Shown: piece by piece, positions 11,301-19,400 of the stretch | How the letters are laid out: each line of letters starts with the position of its first letter | How positions within the stretch are numbered: the stretch's first letter is position 1 | Origin: Planctomycetota bacterium | GTDB lineage: Bacteria > Planctomycetota > UBA8108 > UBA1146 | Direction of reading: 5' to 3' | DNA length: 57,948 nt | NCBI GenBank assembly: GCA_016776905.1 | Contig: JADHSM010000019.1 | Location: 1-57,948, forward strand | Made by a program: the position numbers and the translations under genes | Notes under the pieces: generated by a model | Told to the model about the DNA's origin: nothing | The model's database searches: none | What the model saw: only the letters and a program-made list of their open reading frames with translations

Positions 11301-14300
11301 GACAGTTGTGGATAACCAAGCGCCGACCTTTGAGAATATTCCCGCTGATTTTACAGTTTCGAATGATCTTGGAACCTGCGGTGCTCATGTTTCATGGGCT
11401 GTCGAAAGTGCTTTAGACAACTGTGGAATACAGAGCCATGTTTCAAGCATGAACCCCGGTGACCTATTCCCGAATGGCACAACAACGGTACAAATCAACG
11501 CAACTGATAATAGTGGAAACAGTGTTTCTGGTTCATTCCAGATCACTGTTGAAGACACCGAAGCTCCAGAAATAGTAAATCTACCCAACGACCTAATCGT
11601 GAACTCTGATCAAGGGCTTTGCGGAGCTATCGTCTCATGGGTAGAGCCATTCGCAGTTGATAATTGTGAAATGGCGACTCTGACTAGTTCTGTTCAGTCA
11701 GGTACATATCTGACAACGGGCGTTCACTCTGTGACCTATTCGGCAAGTGACGTCTACGGAAATGTCAGAGAAGAAACATTCAGTATCGAAGTTTTGGATT
11801 CTGAAGCTCCAGTGATTAGTAGCGGACCGGGGTCAGTTGAGCTTACGACAGAACCCGGACAGTGTGGTGCTTCATTCAGTTGGAGTGAACTCCAAGTTAC
11901 AGATAACTGTAGCGTTGTTGAGATTACGAGATCGCACGAAAATGGTGCATTCTTCCAGAAAGGCACAACCCTCGTTACCTTGACTGCGACTGACACAGCA
12001 GGAGGAAGTATCCAGCACGTGTTCGAAGTGAGTGTCTCAGACAATGAGTCTCCTCAGTTCGGATCAACTCTCGGAGGGGTGTCTTTGACAACCAGCCCTG
12101 GTGAATGCGGTTCTCTTGCCTTCTGGGCGGAACCAGAGTTCAGTGATAACTGTGAGATTTCAACTGTTGTCAAATCACACGAGCCGGGAGATTTCTTCCA
12201 ACTCGGTGAAACTTTAGTGACCTACACACTGACAGATGGTAGTGGAAACAGTTCCAGTATCGACTTCATGGTTCAGATTTCGGATACAGAGTTACCAGTG
12301 ATTTCTGGTCTTCAATCAGGAATCTCTGTTGTGAATGATATCGGTTCATGTGGAGCAGCAGTCTTCTGGGACAGTCCAGTTGTCACTGATAACTGTTCTA
12401 TCGCTAGTATCGAATCAACACATCAGTCAGGTGACTACTTCCCCGTTGGAAGTACAGTCGTCACATACAGTGTTGCAGATGCTTCAGATTTGACTTCATC
12501 GTTTGAGTTTGTGGTTGTTGTCGAAGACGCAGAAGCCCCAGTGCTTTTGGGAGTACCTTCACAGCAAACCCTTCAGACGGATCAAGGCATGTGTGGCGCG
12601 ATTGTGTCATGGAGTTCTCCAATGGCCTCCGACAATTGTCAGATCGCAAGTTTGACCTCTGATGTCGAAAATGGAACATTCTTAAACACGGGTAACCATA
12701 CGATCAACTTTGAGGCTATTGATATACATGGAAATGTCTCTCAAGCTTCCTTCGGCGTTATTATTCTCGACGAAGAAGCCCCTCAAATACTAGACCTTCC
12801 GACCACGGTCGAAGGTGTCAATGATGCTGGATCTTGCCAAGGTTCAGTCACATGGGCCGAACCCACGATTTCAGATAACTGTAGTGATTATGTTGTTGTG
12901 ACCAGTCACCAAAGTGGTGCATCGTTCCCAATCGGGACTACGACAGTGACTTACACTGTGGATGATCTGAGTGGGAACCAAACTTCGGTTGCATTTGAAG
13001 TCATCATCTCCGACATACATGGACCTGAAATCGCAGGATTGCCACTCGGGATTTCAACGGACACTGATCCTGGATTATGTATTGCGGTTGTGACCTGGCC
13101 AGAAGCCGTCATTGCAGATCTTTGTGATACGCATGTAGTCTCACAGAGCCATCTCTCGGGAGCAGAGTACCCGGTCGGCCTCACTATGGTGAGTTACGTA
13201 GCTACGGATGCTGTAGGCAATGTCACTGAGGTCACCTTCCCGATTACTGTCACTGATAACGAAGCGCCACAGATCACATTCATTCCTGAGAATCAGGTGC
13301 TCATTGCTAATGAAGATGAATGTTCAATGATCGCGAACTGGGCTGTGCCGACCGCAGTTGATAATTGTGGTATCGCTTCGATCACAACGAGTGCTCTTTC
13401 TGGAGATCAATACTCGATTGGTGTCAATACAGTTGAGGTTCTCGTGATCGACGTCAACGGCAATGAGAGCAATGCTGCATTCCAAATCACAGTGGTGGAT
13501 AATGAAAGTCCTATCATTACAGGTACTCCTGCTGATATCTCTGTTGTTTCAGATCCCACGATCTGCGGCGCAGAAATCACTTGGGTAGAGCCTTCAGTGA
13601 TTGAGAACTGTGAGTTGTTGGCATTCGAATCTGACCATGTACCCGGCGAAGTGTTCCCGGTAGGTCTCACAATCGTTACCTATGTTGCAACAGATGCCAG
13701 TGGTAACAGTTTCTCGGCTTCGTTCACGGTTACGGTGATCGACGAAGAATCTCCGACAATCGAAATACCTGTTCCTGTGATCGTCGAAGCTCCAGAAGGT
13801 ACATGCGAAGCGTTTGTTGAAGTTCCTCAACTCGATGTCTTTGACCGTTGTGGAGTCGCTCAGATTAGCAATAGCTTTAACGGCACGTCGGACGCTTCTG
13901 GTATTTACCCCAAAGGTGAAACTCTGATTCTCTGGTCTGTCTCTGACGCTAGTGGAAACACGTCAACCATAACAGGTGTCGTTAGTGTTCTTGTGGCTGG
14001 ACCAGACTGTAATAACAACGGAATACCAGATGTTTGCGACCTCAATGATGGAACAAGTGTTGATTGTAATCTAGATGGCATTCCAGACGATTGCCAGGCT
14101 GACTGTGACAACGATGGCATTCTTGACGTCTGTGAAATCGAACAGGGTCTCTCCTTAGACTGTAACGGAGATGCTGTACCAGATAGTTGCCAAATCGAAT
14201 CCGGAATAGAAGCCGATTGTGATAATGACGGACTCATTGATTCCTGTGAAATCATCACAGGTTCTGGAATCGACTGTGACAGCAGTGGCGTCCTTGATTC

Positions 14301-15951
14301 CTGTGAGATTCTTGCAGGAACCGCTGCGGACTGTAATGGAAACGGACAACCTGATGCATGTGATATTGCGATCGGAGTTGAATCGGACTGTAACCTCGAC
14401 GGAATAGCTGACGCATGCCAGATTGCTTCTGGATCAGAAACAGATTGTAACGCTAACGGTGTTATCGATTCTTGTGAGTTAGTCAGCGGAACTTCTTCAG
14501 ACTGTAATGCAAATGGCACTCTTGACGAGTGTGATCTTGCTACTGGAACTGCAAATGACTGCAATGAAAATGATATTCCAGACTCATGCGATATCAGTTC
14601 TGGTGTTGCGTTTGACTGTAACTCAAATGGTCAACTAGATAGTTGCGATATTGTTCAGGGTCTTGTCGAAGATTGTGATACCAATAATGTTCCTGACTCC
14701 TGCGACGTTTCCACAGGATCTGTTCCTGACTGTAATAGCAATGGAATCCCAGACTCATGTGACCTCGCAAGTGGAGCCAGTGAAGACTGCGATAGTTCCG
14801 GAATACCTGATAGCTGTGAGGTCGCCAGTGGGGCTGTCACGGATTGTAATAGCAACGGTGTCCCAGATGCCTGTGATCTTGCAGCAGGTGCCGCAGATTG
14901 TAACTCAGACGAAGTTCTCGATAGTTGCCAGGTCGTATCTGGAGAAGTTCCAGATTGTAACAGTAACGGAATCCCGGATGGTTGCGACATAGCATCTGGA
15001 ACGGCCAATGACTGTGACGATAACGGTGTTCTGGACTCCTGCGAAGTTGGAAATGGTCAGGCTGCAGATTGTAACCAGAATGGAATCCCAGACAGTTGTG
15101 ATATTACTTCGGGCCTTGAGTCTGACTGTAATGAATCCGGAGTACCTGATAGTTGCGAAGTCTTCGCAGGCACAACGCTGGATTGCAACGATAATGGAAT
15201 CCCGGATTCATGTGACATTGCGTCCGGTGATTGGCAAGACTGTGACGAAGACGGAAACTTGGATAGTTGTGAGATTCTTGTCGGAACTGAAGAGGATTGT
15301 AATGGAACGGGAGTTCCGGATTCTTGTGAAGTTCTTTCAGGAGTTGCCCAAGATTGTAATGGGAACATGGTTCCGGATAGTTGCGATTTGAATAATGGAA
15401 CCTTGTTTGACTGTGATCTCAACGGTACGCCTGATTCTTGTGACGTCGCTGCAGGTGGAGTCGAAGATTGTAATGGAAACACGATTCCAGATAGTTGTGA
15501 TCTCGAGAGTGGAGCGTTGTCTGATTGTAATCAGAACGATATTCCGGACTTCTGTGAGATTACTAATGGATCGACTGAAGACTGTAATACCAACATGATC
15601 CCAGATTCATGTGAGATTGCCGCTGGAACCCTAGAAGACGTCGACCTTGATGGTGTCCCGGATTCATGTCAGCTCAACTTCCTTCGTGGAGATGGAAATG
15701 GTGACGGAATCGTGAATATTGCTGACGGAATATTCCTGTTGCAAAGTTTGTTTGCCAACGGTGGAAATTCGAACTGCATGGACGCTGCAGACGCAAACGA
15801 CGACGGTTCCGTCGACGTTTCAGACGTGATCAGCATTCTTGGTTACCAGTTTAATGGTACGAACCCACCTCCTGCTCCTTACCCGAACTGTGGCGTGGAT
15901 CCTGCAGGAGGAACTTCGATGGGATGTATCTCATACACGAGTTGTCCATGA
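2395..15951 (+). CDS. giant 4518-residue HYR / FG-GAP / DCN-repeat / dockerin protein
   Basis: ATG is preceded by GGAGG at 2386-2390. The order of parts is: signal peptide (about residues 1-26, ending LEAQ); three DCN repeats (about 32-80); seven propeller blades marked by GAPG-type motifs such as AIGAPGKM and VVGAPGTV (about 84-452), as in FG-GAP/integrin propellers; five DCN repeats; 41 HYR modules by hand count, the last divergent (about 546-3868); 30 DCN-type repeats (3871-4425), the last with Val instead of the first Cys; a dockerin-like pair (about 4430-4518); and the ending GCISYTSCP. Nearly every HYR module carries two cysteines, so a disulfide-stabilised extracellular fibre is likely. 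No catalytic domain was seen. Probable role: surface adhesin, S-layer-like or matrix filament (inference). It is the second of four tandem paralogs. Confidence 0.93.
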   Translation: MFPRIAPFAGVFFCVLVLFSSSLEAQCQPNEDCNQNGVADQCDIDLGSSDDCNGNLIPDECDLELLTSEDCNLDGIPDECSPSISELVGIGLSFGDGFGSSVDSSPQYAVVGAPDDDLLGTNTGSANIFKRTGTQWIEEMKIFGISASLEDHFGAAVAVEGDLVAIGAPGKMQGRGAVFLYRRVGNGWWNYEGTLTAFDAPLGAAFGSALAIENEMIVVGAPGTVNGLGSGAVYLFSRESGMWLQEQKLESDTLTDGDMLGSALAIHEGTIVAGAPGYDAGGMTNSGLVIIFEESAGTWTESLSISANNPSPFASFGFSIDVDQDRLLVGAPGENVETGAAYLHTRLANMWIDQVKMEPLVPEEGGLFGADVGLDVKTLVISAPAAGSDQGQVVIYRQQGADWLREEPMTQIVDRQPGEQFGSSLSCQLPFLIVGSSGQNSGDSLWISVYNDCNSNLEDDICDVTQGLEPDCNFNLVPDSCEISDGTKQDCDGNGIPDECQISTGELPDCNMNGIPDACDISSGFSLDCNLDGNPDECQTGADPNPPSISNMPGPFSVSTDQGICGAVLTWDEPVATDDCGVDSLESSHASGSLFSTGLTVVTYTATDVSGNVRTAMFTVVVTDNELPTLSDFQAEVIAEAGQGVCELSVSWPNPTPQDNCAVFSSSVSHQPGTLFPIGTTEVVYTLMDSNGNMSTLNMNVIVLDTSAPEIVDLPADIQSGTDLGSCNKIVEWIDPTSTDDCTVESFTSTHQSGDTFDLGTTVVTYTVVDAGGNSVHQSFNVTITDQELPTFTAAPASISTGNDPGDCGAVITWAPAVVNDNCGIASMTSSHQPGDHFDLGDTEVSITTTDVNGNVSTHLFTITILDTEAPVLSNIPQNIVLNNDPAECTAVYNWGLPQISDNCGISTFEGSSNSGESFPLGTTTVEYLLVDTSGNQSTGSFDITVNDTEMPILLGMPQDIAVFNDPGQCGANVSWIVPTPWDNCNLVDFDGSHEPGAFFPKGVTEVSYLVMDGMGQVTSGTFAISVDDDEAPTITGMPADRTIVADAGLCSAIHEWVLPIGQDNCEVVSFTASHDPGDTFPVGVTEIGYSVTDSMGMTTTDQFSLTVLDQEDPVIIRIPGDISVVADEGECSMPVSWIAPDSQDNCAIDTFSISHVSGSVFETGVTTVSIDTQDIHGNTAAASFQVTVLDQETPQILSLPAAIQLESDTDQCGTLVTWVEPLGSDNCQVALLSTASENGGFYPVGSSTVTYMIEDASGNSDEASFNITITDTTNPQFMQIPNGISVSSDQGDCGAIVTWLEVTASDNCDIASITGTHSSGDFFNKGLTVVEHTATDIHGNQITQSFNINVDDNELPVISGIDQNLVIENDLGQCGANVTWQEPTASDNCEITSLTVNIPSGAFFSEGTTVVTYSTSDDSGNETTKSFNVTVQDLELPSFTSIPVSVVAETTTNSCSGIATWDTVMGTDNCLVSSIVSSHESGDNFPLGNTQVSVSITDIHGNTREQEFSVLIEDTELPSFVDMPEDIFQTTEAGLCGAVIDWTEPSAADNCLVNELSGTHSPNTFFDRGITVVTYTVTDASGNEYQESFQINIVDLEVPQLTAPPADIQAIADTGSCGTNISWIEPTATDNCSVQSVISSHDPEDFFLTGTTIVSYTAQDPTGNISTVQFLVTILDEEMPTIENMPISVVVDNDQGDCGAIVSWDEPTILDNCGIAASGPDHQSGSFFAVGSTLVTYVAEDVSGNQINAAFTVTVEDNQAPQFQGSISNAILDTDAGECGAVHSWVAPEVSENCAGLQVTTTHEPGSFFTPGLNIVTYTASDAAGNATSLMFTVVVQDNEDPVITGTPASMDLGTDLDSCGRVVSWQQPVASDNCALLSYSSTHNSGEFFPVGATTVIFTATDTVGHSTSTQFEIVVSDNQAPSITQMPQDVVINSQLGICGSGHAWDLPLSSDNCPDHVFSGSHLPGDEFPVGTSTVSYTAIDQAGNVTSEAFSITVVDIENPEIIGLPQNIDVSTDPDQCNALISWIEPTSTDNCTMVSFTSTHSSESVFETGTTIVTYTAEDSAGHVTTGSFEVAVTDTQSPAYSSSPGNVLLENALGSCGVTHTWEEPTILENCPDMVVTSSHASGDFFEVGTTTVEYTATDSSGNVTLTAFEVVVEDNELPLITQMPDSITSVNDLDSCGAVINWIDPLSSDNCSLLELVSSHVNGDIFPIGLTTVTYTATDTAGNVSTSSFDITVADTQAPQISQTPSDVVIDSQAGICGSVFEWTSPSITDNCLGTNVHESHSSGTEFPVGTTEISYTAIDATGNVTQSFFSVTVVDIENPMISDLPENISVGTDPDQCSAIVEWAEPTFTDNCQVSNVSVDIPSGSIFDLGTTTVTYMITDSAGLQMTASFDVTVEDIQVPILENMPSNVVLINEPGSCEKIYTWNEPTAVDNCPNVEMTSSHQSGDSFPVGLTIVEYQASDANGLSRQVFFTVVVMDMEDPVISGIPESVIIENDQDACGAIHSWIDPAASDNCATIGFSTNHANGSFFDLGTTTVTYTVSDPSGNTVSSSFDVTVVDLQVPAFVTMPANASINTDPGVCGATHTWDTPQINDNCDSVNLASSHQSGDMFPIGDTVVNYTAQDLTGNVISDSFTVTVTDFEDPDFEGIPATIVASTDSGQCDAVISWVPPVPVDNCEVASHSMSHQPGDTFALGETTVLLSAFDIYGNEFNTSFKVVVEDLELPVISGTPESVTLQNIPGFCGSTHDWVSPTATDNCDTLTVISSHSSGSMFPTGTTTVDFEVIDLSGNSSVSSFEIIVEDIEAPEFTTVPTDFTASADVDQCGTAVTWAEATGTDNCEVSSIEYDRANGAFLELGEYPVNATITDIHGNSATQQFVITVVDDTPPVITNMPTDILLIADNGQCGSVATWSEPASTDNCSGELLANNIISGSFFIVGDTQVSYVATDVSGNTTTEIFTVTVVDNQAPTFENIPADFTVSNDLGTCGAHVSWAVESALDNCGIQSHVSSMNPGDLFPNGTTTVQINATDNSGNSVSGSFQITVEDTEAPEIVNLPNDLIVNSDQGLCGAIVSWVEPFAVDNCEMATLTSSVQSGTYLTTGVHSVTYSASDVYGNVREETFSIEVLDSEAPVISSGPGSVELTTEPGQCGASFSWSELQVTDNCSVVEITRSHENGAFFQKGTTLVTLTATDTAGGSIQHVFEVSVSDNESPQFGSTLGGVSLTTSPGECGSLAFWAEPEFSDNCEISTVVKSHEPGDFFQLGETLVTYTLTDGSGNSSSIDFMVQISDTELPVISGLQSGISVVNDIGSCGAAVFWDSPVVTDNCSIASIESTHQSGDYFPVGSTVVTYSVADASDLTSSFEFVVVVEDAEAPVLLGVPSQQTLQTDQGMCGAIVSWSSPMASDNCQIASLTSDVENGTFLNTGNHTINFEAIDIHGNVSQASFGVIILDEEAPQILDLPTTVEGVNDAGSCQGSVTWAEPTISDNCSDYVVVTSHQSGASFPIGTTTVTYTVDDLSGNQTSVAFEVIISDIHGPEIAGLPLGISTDTDPGLCIAVVTWPEAVIADLCDTHVVSQSHLSGAEYPVGLTMVSYVATDAVGNVTEVTFPITVTDNEAPQITFIPENQVLIANEDECSMIANWAVPTAVDNCGIASITTSALSGDQYSIGVNTVEVLVIDVNGNESNAAFQITVVDNESPIITGTPADISVVSDPTICGAEITWVEPSVIENCELLAFESDHVPGEVFPVGLTIVTYVATDASGNSFSASFTVTVIDEESPTIEIPVPVIVEAPEGTCEAFVEVPQLDVFDRCGVAQISNSFNGTSDASGIYPKGETLILWSVSDASGNTSTITGVVSVLVAGPDCNNNGIPDVCDLNDGTSVDCNLDGIPDDCQADCDNDGILDVCEIEQGLSLDCNGDAVPDSCQIESGIEADCDNDGLIDSCEIITGSGIDCDSSGVLDSCEILAGTAADCNGNGQPDACDIAIGVESDCNLDGIADACQIASGSETDCNANGVIDSCELVSGTSSDCNANGTLDECDLATGTANDCNENDIPDSCDISSGVAFDCNSNGQLDSCDIVQGLVEDCDTNNVPDSCDVSTGSVPDCNSNGIPDSCDLASGASEDCDSSGIPDSCEVASGAVTDCNSNGVPDACDLAAGAADCNSDEVLDSCQVVSGEVPDCNSNGIPDGCDIASGTANDCDDNGVLDSCEVGNGQAADCNQNGIPDSCDITSGLESDCNESGVPDSCEVFAGTTLDCNDNGIPDSCDIASGDWQDCDEDGNLDSCEILVGTEEDCNGTGVPDSCEVLSGVAQDCNGNMVPDSCDLNNGTLFDCDLNGTPDSCDVAAGGVEDCNGNTIPDSCDLESGALSDCNQNDIPDFCEITNGSTEDCNTNMIPDSCEIAAGTLEDVDLDGVPDSCQLNFLRGDGNGDGIVNIADGIFLLQSLFANGGNSNCMDAADANDDGSVDVSDVISILGYQFNGTNPPPAPYPNCGVDPAGGTSMGCISYTSCP
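4030..13998 (+). repeat. array of 41 HYR modules
   Basis: Modules are mostly 81 residues, with conserved Cys-Gly, Trp, DNC, SH-x-SG, V-x-Y-T and D-x-E-x-P positions. The final module is the divergent capping type found at the end of the array in all four paralogs. The count is by hand and could be off by one. Confidence 0.85.
7918..10833 (+). repeat. higher-order repeat: three copies of a four-module HYR unit, period 972 nt
   Basis: Modules 17, 21 and 25 begin at 7918, 8890 and 9862, and module 29 begins at 10834: exactly 972 nt (324 residues) apart. Class-specific motifs recur at the same place in each unit. Examples are LDSCG or QDACG in the first module, SQLGICG / SQAGICG / TDPGVCG in the second, TDPDQC in the third of units 1 and 2, and SCG/SCE with a following x-x-T-W and NCP in the fourth. 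Units 1 and 2 are clearly alike; unit 3 is more diverged. Confidence 0.75.
14005..15672 (+). repeat. 30 tandem DCNxNGxPDSC repeats, about 20 residues each
   Basis: Consensus D-C-N-x-N-G-x-P-D-S-C-(D/E)-I-x-S-G followed by four or five variable residues. The alternating Asp/Asn resembles the calcium loops of thrombospondin type 3 repeats and EF-hand-like dockerins. The thirtieth copy lacks the first Cys (DVDLDG). Confidence 0.85.
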
Positions 15952-15989
15952 TAAATGAGTGAGAAAAGATAGAGCTTTGAGTGGGGATA

Positions 15990-16034
15990 GGCGACGGTGT
16001 TGTGTCATTCGTGACCGCACCGTCGCCATTTTTT
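15990..16034 (+). terminator. intrinsic terminator after the giant gene
   Basis: A ten-bp GC-rich stem (15990-15999 with 16018-16027) is followed by a six-T run at 16029-16034. Confidence 0.85.
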
Positions 16035-16432
16035 GTATGGAGATCTGTCGATAGTTGTTAATCTGCAGTCAGGTTAGTCATATCTTGGATTTCAATCCGG
16101 TTCTGTTGCCGATATTTCTGTAAGTTGTTATTTTACAATGTGATAAAAAGTTCCAACTGCGTTCGAATTTGAGGGGAAAGTAGTTCAGGGAGACTAACAA
16201 AGTCGGTATAAAATACTGTTAGTAAAGTCCTCGGGATGCCGTTGGGCTCAGACGTTTCGTTAAGAGCCTCCAGGCTCAATGACAGATTTCTGGGTGTTAT
16301 TCGTATTTGGGGTAGTCCTTGGCTTTGTTTCGTGTCTCAGAGCAGCTTTCGGGAAGTTCCCGAAAAGTGCTGTGAAGACTATAGGGGTGTGTGTTTATAG
16401 ACCGCTTTATTCAGAGAGTGGGAGGATTTCCC
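16035..16432 (+). other. long leader region upstream of the third HYR gene
   Basis: About 400 bases without a convincing gene. Weak promoter-like pairs are TTCAGG (16184) with TATAAA (16207), 17 nt apart, and a TTGTTA near 16056 with TCATAT. The 5' untranslated part holds an imperfect hairpin (about 16343-16372, core TTCGGGAA/TTCCCGAA). GAGCCT at 16264-16269 could pair either with AGGCTC just downstream or with GGGCTC upstream. A regulatory leader is possible but unproven. Confidence 0.35.
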
Positions 16433-19400
16433 ATGCGTATTTTTCTTGGAATGGTCATTGCGTTCTTAATCTTAGCGATGCCGACAACAGTTCTTGCACA
16501 ACCGTGCGAGCCGACGATTGATTGCAATGCAAACGGGGTAGCTGACTCATGCGATATTACGCAAAATGTCAGCGATGATTGTAATCTAAATGGTGTTCCT
16601 GATGAGTGTGATTTGTTGGCACTTACGTCATCAGATTGCGACTCAAATGGAATTCCCGATGAGTGTGAGCCGGTGACGACTTCACTGATTATCGGTGGAA
16701 CTTCCACAGGAGATTCTGTCATGTCATCCGAATGGATGTTGGTGACGGATCCTGCAGAGCCTCCCCCGGCTGATGAGCCACCGCCTCCTCCTGGAGAGAT
16801 TGAGCCCGCAATCTTACGTTTGGTGGAAGCCTACAAACGAGTGGGTACCCGTTGGGTTCTTGATGGATACCTAATACCCAATGATCCAACAGATCAGGAT
16901 AATCTTGATGGTTTCGGAATGAGCATGGCCATATCAGGGGATACCGCAGTCGTGGGTGCCCCTATGAAAAATGGTGATAAAGGTGCTGTATACATATTCC
17001 AAAGAACCGAATTTGGTTGGAATAATGTGCAAGTCCTTGAATCTCAACTACCTGTGTTTGGTGATCAGTACGGAGCTTCTGTCGACATGATGGGCACCGA
17101 TATTGTGATCGGAGCACCTCACGCTCCTCTTGGCGCAGATGGAGATGATCCTCCTGATAACGTAGCAACACCGGGTGGATACATTGAATTATGGTCGCAG
17201 ACCGGAACAGGTTGGGAGCGCACTGAACGCTTGACGACTTCCAATCCCGTATTGGGTGGTGGAGAAGAAATCGGAACCTCAGTGGCTTTCGCCTCTGGCG
17301 GTTGGGTTTTCGCTGGCGCACCCGGCTCAGCACTCTCTGGTACAGTCATCGGGTGGAGAACATTTGGAAACGGATACGTTCCACTTGAATTACTCAGTCC
17401 ATTCGATGCCACTCAAGGCCATTCTTTCGGTACCCAACTGTCATGGAGTGGAGACACTCTGGTCGTCGGAGCAGATAGAGCGCCAGGCCTGAATGGCCCT
17501 GTTGGAGCGGTTTACACCTATTCAAGATCTGAAACTGGGAATGAGTGGAATGCTGGAACAAGGACATCGAGTCCTTCACCGGCAAGTAATGGATATGCCT
17601 CAAGTTTGGATATGAATGGGGACCTGATGATCGTGGGTGAACCAAGAGTCGATGCCGCTCGAGGGTTTGCGCACCTTTACCACAGATCCGCAACAGGGGG
17701 TTGGGATTTGATGGAATCCCTTCGCCCACTTGCGACAGCAAATGGAAATGCAGTGGGATCTGCAGTTGCCACGAATGGCGAGTGGGTTTTCTATAATGCT
17801 CCTGAAATCTTTGCTAATGCCGAATTCCGTGAGATTGAACCTGATTGTAATGCAAATGGACAAGACGATCGTTGTGAGATCGACAGCGGACTTTTCGGGG
17901 ATTGTAATGGAAACAATATAATTGACTCATGTGATATTTCTTCAGGGTTCTCAACCGATTGCGATGGCAATGGAGTACCGGACGCATGTGAGCTTGCCAC
18001 TGGAGCAACTGATTGTAACAACAACGGAGTCATTGACTCTTGTGATCTGAATTCACAGCAAAGTACAGACTGCAACAGTAACGGAATTCCAGACGAATGT
18101 GATTCTGATTGTGACCAAAATGGCATACCAGATGGATGCGATTTATTAGCTGGAGCAGCCGATTGTAATGCAAATGGACAGATCGATAGTTGTGATATTG
18201 CCTCCGGAAGTAGTTCCGATTGTGATGGCAATGGAGCCCCTGACTCATGTGATCTTTTGAGTGGTGCAGGTGACTGTAACGCCAATGGAATCATTGATAG
18301 TTGTGAAATTGCAACGACGAGCGGAGACTGTGATAACGACGGTTTACTCGATGCATGTCAACTCGTAAATCAGCCTCACTTGGACTGTAACGGAAACTTC
18401 GAGCTTGACGTTTGTGACCTCAGTGCAGGTTTGTCAAATGATTGCGAGTCGGATGGAATTCCAGACGAGTGTCAGCTATCTACGGGTTCCTCTGCGGACT
18501 GTAACGGAAACGGTATTCCAGATCATTGTGAACCTGAAGGAGAAGTTGATACGATACCTCCTATCTTTGTTACAACCGTTTCGAATATTACTAAAAGTAC
18601 TGATCCAAATTCATGTTCAGCACTTGTGGGTTGGTTAACTCCGATTGCTGAGGATGCATGCGACTCCGCTCCGTTAGTGAGCGCAGATCATTTGAACGGG
18701 AGCGCGTTTAATCTAGGAACCACGACGGTAACGGTCACCGCAGAAGATAACTACGGTAACTCGACTACGAGTACCTTTACGGTAACAGTCGTCGATGATC
18801 AGGCTCCCACGATGACTGGACTTCCAGACAGTTTTGTAATGTCTAACGATGCAGGCGATTGCGGTGCATTGGTAACCTGGGCAGAGCCAGCTTTCGAAGA
18901 TAATTGCTTAACAGTCCTTAGCAGTTCTGATATTCAGAATACGTCATTCCTTGCAACTGGTACGCACACCGTGACCTACACTGGTACCGATGCTGCTGGA
19001 TTGTCAGTGAGTGGTTCTTTCGACATCGTCATCAATGATGATGAAAAACCTGAAATCGTCAATCCGCCCCAAGATGTTACTTTGAATACCAGCACTGATG
19101 AGTGCGGTGCAATAGTAAGTTGGGATGCTGTTCAGACGACTGACAATTGCGATATATTGTCAGTGACGAGTACGAGAAACTCTGGTGAATTCTTCGACAA
19201 AGGAACCACCTCAGTCACGATCCTTGTTGCAGATACAAGCAACAATCAAGTGTCACATACATTCACGGTAACAGTTATAGATGCTCAGGCTCCAACCATG
19301 AGTGGGCTGAGTGGCCCGATCGTTGTTCAAAATGATTCTGGACTTTGTGGAGCTACTGTTTCGTGGGATGCACCGCTGACCTTTGATAACTGCCCGGGTG

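Noticed and set aside
13905..15482. Long minus-strand ORFs (including 219 aa) across the DCN repeats
   Set aside because: They are antisense shadows of the repetitive coding strand, with no ribosome sites and Ser/Gln-rich nonsense translations.
14005..15672. Regular ~60-nt repeats resembling a CRISPR-like array
   Set aside because: The period is in frame, the repeats are degenerate at DNA level and conserved at protein level, and there are no cas genes.
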